From: a bacterium
Lineage (GTDB): Bacteria; Patescibacteriota; Minisyncoccia; Phycocordibacterales; UBA1550
Length of the DNA stretch: 23,958 nt
Reading direction: 5' to 3'
Assembly: GCA_021812665.1 (NCBI GenBank)
Contig: JAKAMX010000005.1
Span: 1 to 23,958 of the forward strand
The notes beneath the pieces are model-generated. The model saw only the letters and a list, made by a program, of their open reading frames with translations, did no database searches and was not told where the DNA came from. Made by a program: the position numbers and the translations under genes. Shown piece by piece: positions 7,363-13,039 of this stretch. Every line of letters begins with the position of its first letter. Position 1 is the first letter of the stretch.

Positions 7363-7548
7363 ATGCAATCATTTATCGAATACATCAAAGACGCAAAGGG
7401 TGAGTTCGCGCACATTTCGTGGCCAACACGTCGTCAGGCGGTAGGTTTTACTATCCTTGTTGTTGTACTTTCAGTTGCAACAGCGCTTTACCTCGGCGCG
7501 TTTGATACGCTGTTCACAACTATTATCAAAAAGTTCATCGTTCGCTAA
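7363..7548 (+). CDS. secE: Protein translocase subunit SecE
   Basis: A 61-aa single-helix SecE, the clamp subunit of the SecYEG channel in the cytoplasmic membrane. The amphipathic N-terminal helix (FIEYIKDAKGEFAHISWPTRRQA) carries the conserved E-x-x-x-[IV]-x-WP-[TS]-R motif. It is followed by one transmembrane segment (about 27-47) and a short basic tail. Length is normal for non-proteobacterial SecE. It lies 11 bases before nusG, the near-universal secE-nusG-rplK arrangement. The upstream gene rpmG is not present. There is no SD; TAATAA at 7350-7355 ends 8 bases before the ATG and could give a leaderless transcript besides the 7263-7291 promoter. Confidence 0.95.
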   Translation: MQSFIEYIKDAKGEFAHISWPTRRQAVGFTILVVVLSVATALYLGAFDTLFTTIIKKFIVR

Positions 7549-7559
7549 CTTCTTTTTCT

Positions 7560-8105
7560 ATGGCAAAACAAGAAACAACTGGTGAGCGCAAATGGTACGC
7601 GATTCACACCTATGTGGGTTATGAAAACGCGGTGCTCCGTAACTTGAAGCAACGTATCGAGTCCCTCGGCATGGAGGACAAGATCTTCAACGTGCTTATT
7701 CCAATGGAGAAAAAGATCAAAGTGAAAGCAGGGAAGCGTGTTGAGGTTGAAGAGAAAATTTACCCAGGATACATCTTGGTTGAAATGATTGTGACGGACG
7801 ATTCATGGTATGTGGTTCGCAATACGCCTCGCGTGACTGGTTTCGTTGGTGCTGGCGTTGTGCCAGTGCCTCTCGATCAGGCAGAGGTGGACATGCTCTT
7901 CAAGCGTATGACTGCGGGTACTCCAAAGCACAATATTGATCTCGAAGTAGGTGACCAAGTGACCATCGTGGACGGCCCATTCAAGGACCTCGGAGGCAAA
8001 GTTGCAGAGGTGGACAACGAGCGTGGTCGCGCAAAGGTTCTCGTTTCGATGTTCGGACGCGAGACGCCGGTCGAGCTTGATTTCCTTCAGATTTCTAAGA
8101 TTTAA
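7560..8105 (+). CDS. nusG: Transcription termination/antitermination protein NusG
   Basis: A 181-aa NusG. The NGN domain (about 10-120) shows KWYAIHTYVGYENAVLRNLK, PGYILVEM and VRNTPRVTGFVG. The C-terminal KOW domain (about 128-181) reads VGDQVTIVDGPFKDLGGKV with the closing PVELDFLQI strand. It binds RNA polymerase to suppress pausing and links it to Rho or the ribosome. Length and domain order are standard, with no insert. It is 11 bases downstream of secE and co-transcribed with it. There is no SD ahead of the ATG (the preceding bases are pyrimidine-rich). Confidence 0.97.
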   Translation: MAKQETTGERKWYAIHTYVGYENAVLRNLKQRIESLGMEDKIFNVLIPMEKKIKVKAGKRVEVEEKIYPGYILVEMIVTDDSWYVVRNTPRVTGFVGAGVVPVPLDQAEVDMLFKRMTAGTPKHNIDLEVGDQVTIVDGPFKDLGGKVAEVDNERGRAKVLVSMFGRETPVELDFLQISKI

Positions 8106-8115
8106 ACACTAATAC

Positions 8116-8144
8116 TTGAAAAATCCTCCAGAGTAGGGTAGACT
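8116..8144 (+). promoter_or_regulatory. Promoter of rplK
   Basis: TTGAAA (8116-8121), a 17-base spacer, and TAGACT (8139-8144) in the 55-base nusG-rplK gap. Predicted start is near 8151, giving a leader of about 10 bases before the ATG at 8161. It would let rplK be expressed apart from secE-nusG. Confidence 0.6.
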
Positions 8145-8160
8145 CGAGGAACTTACAAAC

Positions 8161-8583
8161 ATGGCAAAGAAAATTACAAAAAAGGTAAAAGTAGTCATCC
8201 CTGCAGGGAAGGCAACCCCAGCGCCACCTTTGGGCCCAGCGCTCGGTCAGGCCGGAGTGAACATCGGTGAATTTGTTACCAAATTTAACGATGCAACCCG
8301 TGACCAGATGGGGGATCTCGTTCCTGTTGTGGTGACTGTATACGAGGATCGTTCGTTCACATTCGTGACAAAGACTCCTCCCGCATCAAGTCTCCTCTTC
8401 AAAGTTGCAGGTATCGAGAGTGGTTCAAAAAAGAACGCAGTCTCAAAAGTTGCAACGATCACAAAAGCGCAGCTCAAGGAAGTTGCAGAGCGCAAGATGA
8501 AAGACTTGAACGCAAACGACATCGAGGCAGCAATGAAGATTATTGCAGGCTCAGCACGCTCAGCAGGAATCGATATCAAATAA
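8161..8583 (+). CDS. rplK: Ribosomal protein L11 (uL11)
   Basis: A 140-aa L11 that builds the GTPase-associated centre of the large subunit by binding 23S rRNA helices 43-44. The N-terminal domain has KVVIPAGKATPAPPLGPALGQ and GVNIGEFVTKFN. The rRNA-binding C-terminal domain has KTPPASSLLFKVAG, AERKMKDLNANDIEAAMKII and the end motif GSARSAGIDI. Full length and unremarkable in sequence. It has its own consensus promoter in the gap after nusG and no SD. Unusually, it is not followed by rplA (L1): the next gene is a small GIY-YIG protein and then a strong terminator. Confidence 0.97.
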   Translation: MAKKITKKVKVVIPAGKATPAPPLGPALGQAGVNIGEFVTKFNDATRDQMGDLVPVVVTVYEDRSFTFVTKTPPASSLLFKVAGIESGSKKNAVSKVATITKAQLKEVAERKMKDLNANDIEAAMKIIAGSARSAGIDIK

Positions 8584-8615
8584 TCCCCCACGCTAAAGAA
8601 CTTATTGTCGCAGTA

Positions 8616-8870
8616 ATGTACTACTTCTATATATTGCAAAGTAGTAAAGACGATAAACTGTATTTCGGATATACCAACAACCTGCGACGCAGGCTTTCGG
8701 AACACAACAAGGGCCAATCGAAATCAACAAAATCTCGCGGTCCACTTACGTTGCGCTACTACGAGGCATATATGTCACGTAGTGATGCGAAGCAGCGTGA
8801 ATATTCTATAAAGAACAATGGTAGAGTTTTGGCGCAACTGAAACGTCGCATAAAAGAAAGCCTGCAATAA
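8616..8870 (+). CDS. Small GIY-YIG domain protein (UPF0213-like)
   Basis: An 84-aa stand-alone GIY-YIG domain. The two motif strands appear as YFYILQS and YFGYT (about 2-8 and 16-20), followed by NLRRRLSEHNKG with the catalytic-type Arg. The C-terminal EAYMSRSDAKQREYSIKN holds the expected Glu in the RE pair. This fits the UPF0213/YhbQ type of tiny nuclease-fold proteins, whose cellular role is not settled. It lies 32 bases after rplK, where rplA would normally be, and is closed by a strong intrinsic terminator, so it is probably the last gene of the rplK transcript. No SD is seen. Confidence 0.88.
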   Translation: MYYFYILQSSKDDKLYFGYTNNLRRRLSEHNKGQSKSTKSRGPLTLRYYEAYMSRSDAKQREYSIKNNGRVLAQLKRRIKESLQ

Positions 8871-8899
8871 GTTCATTAGCGTAGGGGTAAATCTCCGAG

Positions 8900-8930
8900 A
8901 AAAACCCCGCATTGCGGGGTTTTTCTTTTT
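8900..8930 (+). terminator. Intrinsic terminator of the rplK/GIY-YIG transcript
   Basis: An 11-bp perfect stem (8900-8910 with 8914-8924), 3-base loop, and a T-rich tail to 8930. It starts 29 bases after the GIY-YIG stop and faces the thyX terminator. Confidence 0.85.
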
Positions 8931-8941
8931 ATGTGCAAAAT

Positions 8942-8975
8942 AAAAAAGCCCGAGAAACTTTCGTTTCTCGGGCTT
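8942..8975 (-). terminator. Intrinsic terminator of thyX
   Basis: A 13-bp perfect stem (8946-8958 with 8963-8975), 4-base loop. On the minus strand it is followed by CTTTTTTATTTTG. It begins 4 bases after the thyX stop and, with the plus-strand hairpin at 8900-8930, insulates two convergent transcripts. Confidence 0.85.
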
Positions 8976-8979
8976 GCTA

Positions 8980-9807
8980 TTACACCTTCCTGTACTTGGG
9001 CTTCCAGGAGCCGTTCGCGTCTTGTTCGAAGTCGCCGAAGAGCATGCCTTCGCGTTCGACCATGAGCTTGGCGATCTGGGAGAACACATAGAAGATCTCC
9101 TCCTCAGCAGATGGTTCGTCAGCGCGCATTGTGATGACGTGTCGGAGTGCGCGCATGTTGCCGGACCAGACGCCGCCAGTTGCGACGCCCATGCCGACGA
9201 TGCGGCGCAAGCACGAGGTCACGCGCTTCTTGTAGTGGAAGTTGTGACTGCCTTCTTCCATGTCCCAGATGCGCAGAAGTTCGCTGTAGAATTTTTCAGT
9301 CTGACCGAACGCTTGATCGAAAACCAGGCGACTGGCCTTCTTGCGCGCAGCGAGGTCGGCGTCATCGTTTGGGTTTTCCTGCAGCGAGGTTGGCATCCAA
9401 AAGGGGATGTCCTTGTCGAAGCGGATGTACCGCATGCTGCCTTCGGAAATCGCCCATCCAGCGCGATGGCGATTCATCTCGCCGGTGAAGACACGGCTGA
9501 CACCTTCGATGGCGAAGTTGTAGACCGAGTGCTCGAAGACAGAGCCGTGTCCTGACGCCAGGATGTTGTCGATGTACGCGACGAGGTCGGTACGGACCTT
9601 GGTGACGTTGGGGTTGAGGCCGGGCTCGAAGCTCTTGTAGCAGCGCTTGGCTGCGAGCGCGATGAGGAGGGCGGGGTCGGTGACGGCCTCTTTCTCGGGG
9701 ATTTCATAGCCCGTGGCCTCCATGTGGTCGAGCCACCTGCGGACCTCCTCGCGGTTGACGGAGGTCTGTCCGATACAGAAAATCTTGATGGGCACATGCA
9801 TTGGCAT
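8980..9807 (-). CDS. thyX: Flavin-dependent thymidylate synthase ThyX (variant motif)
   Basis: A 275-aa ThyX that makes dTMP from dUMP with methylene-tetrahydrofolate, FAD and NADPH. Family blocks present are SGHGSVFEHSVYNFAIEGVS (about 85-104), the nucleotide/FAD motif NRHRAGWAISEGSMRY (112-127), and the late dUMP-contact block NMRALRHVITMRAD (about 217-230). The usual signature is RHR-x7-S; here RHR113-115 and S124 are separated by eight residues, and the first motif serine is W118. N-terminal residues 1-45 are longer than in minimal ThyX. Start ATG 9807 has a clear SD (AAGGAG on the minus strand, 9814-9819) and a consensus promoter at 9853-9881. It is divergent from tmk, together a dTMP-to-dTDP pair. 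Confidence 0.93.
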   Translation of the reverse strand: MPMHVPIKIFCIGQTSVNREEVRRWLDHMEATGYEIPEKEAVTDPALLIALAAKRCYKSFEPGLNPNVTKVRTDLVAYIDNILASGHGSVFEHSVYNFAIEGVSRVFTGEMNRHRAGWAISEGSMRYIRFDKDIPFWMPTSLQENPNDDADLAARKKASRLVFDQAFGQTEKFYSELLRIWDMEEGSHNFHYKKRVTSCLRRIVGMGVATGGVWSGNMRALRHVITMRADEPSAEEEIFYVFSQIAKLMVEREGMLFGDFEQDANGSWKPKYRKV

Positions 9808-9852
9808 GAGCTGCTCCTTGTGAAGTTGGTTGCGAAAGTGCTACCTGCGCTT

Positions 9853-9881
9853 ACACTACGCGCGAGAGGGTCGAGTGTCAA
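9853..9881 (-). promoter_or_regulatory. Promoter of thyX
   Basis: On the minus strand: TTGACA (9876-9881), exactly 17 bases, TAGTGT (9853-9858). The -35 is a perfect consensus. An imperfect inverted repeat (CACTACGCG 9854-9862, CGTGTAGTG 9885-9893, 8 of 9 matching) brackets it and could be an operator. Confidence 0.65.
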
Positions 9882-9905
9882 TGGCGTGTAGTGCTTGTGT
9901 TTTTG

Positions 9906-9914
9906 TGATATAAA
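9906..9914 (+). promoter_or_regulatory. Extended -10 promoter of tmk
   Basis: TGa then TATAAA (9909-9914), predicted start near 9921, about 25 bases before the ATG at 9946, which has an AGGAG SD at 9936-9940. No -35 at proper spacing, as is common for extended -10 promoters. Confidence 0.55.
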
Positions 9915-9945
9915 GAACGAGGATATTGTCCAAACAGGAGAATTT

Positions 9946-10581
9946 ATGAAAGCACCGTATATCGTTGTTGACGGACTGGATGGGTGCGGAAAAGGCACGC
10001 AGATTTTGATGTTGGCCGAGCGCGCACGTGACAAAGGGGGCCGCAAGCTTCTCTTCACGAAGGAGCCTGGCGGAGTACCGCTCGCTACAGAAATACGACG
10101 ATTGTTCAAGTCAAATCTTGGTATGGAGGCGAGCTCACTAACGCAGTCTCTGCTCATGTGGGCGTCTCGTCGCGCATACTTGGAAGGCTCAGTCTGGCCC
10201 GCGCTCGATGCGGGCACGCCTGTCATCTCTGATCGTGGTGATTCTTCGACGCTTGCGTACCAGGTGTACGCAAAACAAGCACCAGAGCTCGAAGGAGAAT
10301 TTTGGAGAATGCGCAAGCTGATATTCGGCGAGCGCGTACCGACACTCTATATTATCATCGATGTTCCGGCGGAGGTTGCGCGTACTCGTTCGTTGACAGA
10401 CAACACGCATTCGTCGTCGTTCGACAAGAAACCTCTCGACTGGTTCGAGCGAGTTCGTGATGGTTTTTCGGTGTTCGCGAAGGCGATTCCCGACAAGGTT
10501 GTTATCATCGATGGCAACCGTTCTCCCGAAGAAGTTCAAAAGGATTTCTATCAAATCGTGAGCGAAACTTGCGGGTGGTAA
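9946..10581 (+). CDS. tmk: Thymidylate kinase
   Basis: Phosphorylates dTMP to dTDP with ATP; 211 aa, normal for the family. The P-loop is GLDGCGKGTQ (10-19). The DRGDSSTLAYQ block (96-106) corresponds to the DR(Y/F)-x-x-S-x-x-AYQ substrate motif, and KEPGG (39-43) matches the dTMP-binding EPGGT-type loop. The P-loop reads GKGT, like adenylate kinases, instead of the usual GKST/GKTT, a mild oddity. A TTG-started extension from 9895 exists in frame, but ATG 9946 is preferred: it has an AGGAG SD at 9936-9940 and the family N-terminus begins right there. It is divergent from thyX, and the dnaQ-like gene follows after 26 bases. Confidence 0.94.
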   Translation: MKAPYIVVDGLDGCGKGTQILMLAERARDKGGRKLLFTKEPGGVPLATEIRRLFKSNLGMEASSLTQSLLMWASRRAYLEGSVWPALDAGTPVISDRGDSSTLAYQVYAKQAPELEGEFWRMRKLIFGERVPTLYIIIDVPAEVARTRSLTDNTHSSSFDKKPLDWFERVRDGFSVFAKAIPDKVVIIDGNRSPEEVQKDFYQIVSETCGW

Positions 10582-10607
10582 TTCACTCTACGCGAAAGGA
10601 GGTTGGG

Positions 10608-11141
10608 ATGAGTGTTACCGAAAGACTCTTAGCCTTCAGTGATTTTAAGACGACGGGCCCAGATTCGACGCTTCATGAAATTCTTGAAATTGGTCTGGTT
10701 GTTGTTGATCCGAAAACGTTTCGGACAACCGACCACCTGAGTGAAAAAGTCAGACCAGAACATCTCGAGACGGCAATGCCTCGCGCCCTCGCCCAAGTTT
10801 GCTACAACGAATTTGATTGGCAGGGGGCTTGTTTGCCAGAAGATGCCCTGAGGCACTACGCCGAAAAAACCAAAGGCGCAATTCTTTGTGTGTCCAACAG
10901 GGCGAGCAATCTTTTTCTTCAAGCGGCATTCAGCAAAACGGGTGTCCAGAATGAAATGTGTCTCAACAGTCTCGATTTCTGGACAATGGCATGGATAAAA
11001 CTCCATCGCGCAGGCTTGGCGAAGTTTACCCTAGGAGAAGTGGCGCAGTACTTCGGTATTCCGAAGGAGCCGAGGCCTCATCGCGCACTACAGGGAGCAC
11101 TCGACTTGTTCGAAATTTACAAGCGACTCACTGCTCTATGA
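10608..11141 (+). CDS. DnaQ-like exonuclease-fold protein with degenerate active site
   Basis: A 177-aa protein with the DEDDh 3'-5' exonuclease layout but altered catalytic residues. Exo I should read D-x-E-T-T-G and here is D12-F-K14-T-T-G. Exo II (HNAxFD) here is S96-N-R-A-S-N101. Exo III (HxAxxD) keeps H158 in PHRALQG but has G163 where Asp belongs. Three of the five metal/catalytic positions are therefore lost, while the frame is intact and the fold-defining blocks (LHEILEIGLVVVDP, FTLGEVAQYFGIP) remain. Active proofreading seems unlikely; a binding or regulatory role is an inference. Start ATG 10608 has the best SD of the window (AAAGGAGG at 10595-10602), 26 bases after tmk. It is the only complete gene here ending in TGA. 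Confidence 0.82.
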   Translation: MSVTERLLAFSDFKTTGPDSTLHEILEIGLVVVDPKTFRTTDHLSEKVRPEHLETAMPRALAQVCYNEFDWQGACLPEDALRHYAEKTKGAILCVSNRASNLFLQAAFSKTGVQNEMCLNSLDFWTMAWIKLHRAGLAKFTLGEVAQYFGIPKEPRPHRALQGALDLFEIYKRLTAL

Positions 11142-11147
11142 TCTTTT

Positions 11148-11180
11148 CCCCCGGCATCACTGTCGGGGGTTTGTTTTTTG
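11148..11180 (+). terminator. Intrinsic terminator after the tmk/dnaQ-like genes
   Basis: A 9-bp stem with one G-U pair (11148-11156 with 11161-11169), TCAC loop, followed by a T-rich tail (TTTGTTTTTTG). It starts 6 bases after the stop. Confidence 0.85.
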
Positions 11181-11184
11181 TTTG

Positions 11185-11193
11185 TGATACTAT
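11185..11193 (+). promoter_or_regulatory. Upstream extended -10 promoter in the argS leader
   Basis: TGa followed by TACTAT (11188-11193), just past the terminator; predicted start near 11200. It would give argS a leader of about 110 bases containing the inverted repeats at 11222-11278. Confidence 0.5.
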
Positions 11194-11221
11194 TTCGAAT
11201 ATTGCGAAACTGCGATCCCGA

Positions 11222-11278
11222 AAAAAGCGTGGAGTCCTAAAAAGCACCGGCGATAATCGCCAACGGCAAACGCTTTTT
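11222..11278 (+). promoter_or_regulatory. Structured leader/possible small RNA or attenuator before argS
   Basis: Outer arms AAAAAGCGT (11222-11230) and ACGCTTTTT (11270-11278) are perfect complements. Between them GGCGA-TAA-TCGCC (11249-11261) forms a second hairpin. The outer stem ends in five T, so a transcript from the 11185-11193 promoter could stop here or fold here. No T-box signature is seen. It could also be chance. Confidence 0.35.
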
Positions 11279-11293
11279 GAGAAAAGTGCGTCA

Positions 11294-11302
11294 TGCTATG
11301 AT
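11294..11302 (+). promoter_or_regulatory. Extended -10 promoter of argS (leaderless)
   Basis: TGc then TATGAT (11297-11302), whose last base is 7 before the ATG at 11309. Predicted transcription starts on the start codon. TTTTTG (11274-11279) lies at a 17-base spacing as a weak -35. Confidence 0.6.
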
Positions 11303-11308
11303 GCGCAT

Positions 11309-13006
11309 ATGATCGAAGAAAAGCTAGAAACATTGGTTCGTGAGGCCCTGTCCGTTTTGGATGTACAGGTGAACACCGTCCTTGTTGAGAGTCCTGCCGA
11401 GCCAGGGCACGGAGACTACGCGACAAATGCTGCGCTTATGTATGCAAAAGCCGCCGGGCTTTCTCCGCGCGAACTCGCTGCAAATCTCGTAAACGAAATG
11501 ATGCGCATTCTTCCTGAGGAGGTCGAAGCCATAGAAGTCGCTGGTCCTGGATTTATAAATTTTCGACTTTCAGACACATATTTTTCACGTGCGCTCGCTG
11601 AGGCGCTTAATCAAAAAGGGAATTGGGGGCACAACGAAACTCTCAAAGGTAAAAAAGTCATCGTTGAATATACCGACCCAAACCCGTTCAAGGAATTTCA
11701 TATTGGCCACTTGATGTCGAACGCAATTGGCGAATCGATCGCGCGTATTATTGTGGCGAGCGGGGCTGAAACGAAACGAGCATGCTATCAAGGCGATGTG
11801 GGAATGCATGTCGCAAAGGCGGTGTATGGCATGAAGCAGCTCCACTCAAACACAGAGTCAATCCAAGCACATTTGTCGCCGGTATTTCTCGGAAAGGCGT
11901 ATGCGATAGGAGCAAATGCGTATGAGTCTAACGAAACCGCAAAAGCCTCGATCGTTGAGATCAATAAAAAAATATATTCGCGAGAGGATGCTGAAATCAA
12001 TACGTTATATGATGCAGGCCGGGCGGTAAGCCTCAAATACTTTGAAGTCATTTACAAAAAACTCGGTACCGCGTTTGACGAATATTTCTTTGAATCAAAA
12101 ACGGGGGCCTTTGGAAAACAGATCGTTATCGACAACCCACAAATTTTTGAAAAAGGTGAGGGGGGCGCGGTCGTATATAGAGGCGATGAGGCAAAAGGGT
12201 TGCACACTCGTGTTTTCATTAATGCAGAAGGGCTTCCTACCTACGAAGCAAAGGAACTCGGGCTCGCAAAAATAAAATACGATACCTATCCGTACGACAC
12301 CTCAATCGTTATCACCGCAAATGAAGTAAACGCATATTTTAAAGTTTTGCTTGATGCGATGAGCAAAGTATTTCCAGAACTTGCGGCAAAGACAATTCAT
12401 ATTTCCCACGGCATGCTTCGTTTGCCTACAGGGAAAATGTCGTCACGCACCGGCGATGTTATCACGGCAGAAGCACTCATTGCTGATGTAAAAGAAAAGG
12501 CCTTTGAGAAAATAGATAACAGTGCGTTTACTAATGAAAAGAAAAACGAAGTTGCCGAGCAGGTTGCGATTGGCGCAATAAAATACTCAATACTCCGACA
12601 GGCGTCAAACAAAGATATTATTTTTGATTTTGATCAATCTCTTTCTTTCGAAGGGGACTCAGGGCCATATTTGCAGTACGCTCACGCGCGAGCACTGTCG
12701 GTGCTTGCAAAAGCGCATGATAAAAAAATTGATGCACTGAGTTATCATCATTCTACAAACTTGCTCCACAAACATCTTTTGCGATACCCGAGTGTCGTGT
12801 CGCGTGCAAGCACTGAACGGGAACCGCACTATATTGCGACGTATCTCATTGAGCTCGCTCGTGAATTCAATGGTTATTATGGGAATACGATTATTCTCGA
12901 CGGGGCGCCCGACGAGGCATACAAGCTTGCCCTTGTGAAAGCAACCACTTTGACTCTCAAAAACGGGCTCCATCTGTTGGGCATCCCTACACCCGAAACA
13001 ATGTAG
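11309..13006 (+). CDS. argS: Arginyl-tRNA synthetase
   Basis: Charges tRNA-Arg; a class I synthetase of 565 aa, typical length. The N-terminal Add1-type domain (about 1-110) contains EPGHGDYATNAAL. The catalytic core has DPNPFKEFHIGH with HIGH at 131-134, and the KMS loop appears as GKMSSRTGDV (M377). The C-terminal anticodon-binding domain (DALR type) ends in LALVKATTLTLKNGLHLLGI. The open frame runs far upstream into the dnaQ-like gene, but ATG 11309 is the real start: the family N-terminus begins there and the -10 box TATGAT ends 7 bases before it. There is no SD. ileS starts 33 bases after the stop with its own -10 box. Confidence 0.96.
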   Translation: MIEEKLETLVREALSVLDVQVNTVLVESPAEPGHGDYATNAALMYAKAAGLSPRELAANLVNEMMRILPEEVEAIEVAGPGFINFRLSDTYFSRALAEALNQKGNWGHNETLKGKKVIVEYTDPNPFKEFHIGHLMSNAIGESIARIIVASGAETKRACYQGDVGMHVAKAVYGMKQLHSNTESIQAHLSPVFLGKAYAIGANAYESNETAKASIVEINKKIYSREDAEINTLYDAGRAVSLKYFEVIYKKLGTAFDEYFFESKTGAFGKQIVIDNPQIFEKGEGGAVVYRGDEAKGLHTRVFINAEGLPTYEAKELGLAKIKYDTYPYDTSIVITANEVNAYFKVLLDAMSKVFPELAAKTIHISHGMLRLPTGKMSSRTGDVITAEALIADVKEKAFEKIDNSAFTNEKKNEVAEQVAIGAIKYSILRQASNKDIIFDFDQSLSFEGDSGPYLQYAHARALSVLAKAHDKKIDALSYHHSTNLLHKHLLRYPSVVSRASTEREPHYIATYLIELAREFNGYYGNTIILDGAPDEAYKLALVKATTLTLKNGLHLLGIPTPETM

Positions 13007-13023
13007 TCCAGCCTGGGAAGATG

Positions 13024-13032
13024 TGGTATGGT
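13024..13032 (+). promoter_or_regulatory. Extended -10 promoter of ileS (leaderless)
   Basis: TGg then TATGGT (13027-13032), ending 8 bases before ATG 13040. The ATG at 13028 lies inside the box, so it could not be in the message from this promoter; ATG 13040 is therefore the preferred start. Confidence 0.55.
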
Positions 13033-13039
13033 GGTAGAT

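Noticed and set aside
8974..9555. A 193-codon plus-strand open frame antisense to thyX
   Set aside because: It covers conserved ThyX coding sequence; no recognisable domain, SD or promoter of its own.
9895..9945. TTG-started N-terminal extension of tmk
   Set aside because: The extension crosses the predicted promoter; ATG 9946 has a proper SD and the family N-terminus.
9474..10316. A 280-codon minus-strand open frame antisense to tmk and the thyX start
   Set aside because: Composition is Ser/Pro/Arg-rich nonsense typical of a shadow frame, and it lies over two well-supported genes and their promoters.
10958..11308. Upstream extension of the argS frame to an ATG at 10958 (682 aa in total)
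   Set aside because: It overlaps the dnaQ-like gene and the terminator, and ArgRS homology plus the -10 box place the start at 11309.
11200..11308. T-box riboswitch for argS
   Set aside because: The conserved T-box and specifier-loop sequences are not found; only simple inverted repeats are present.
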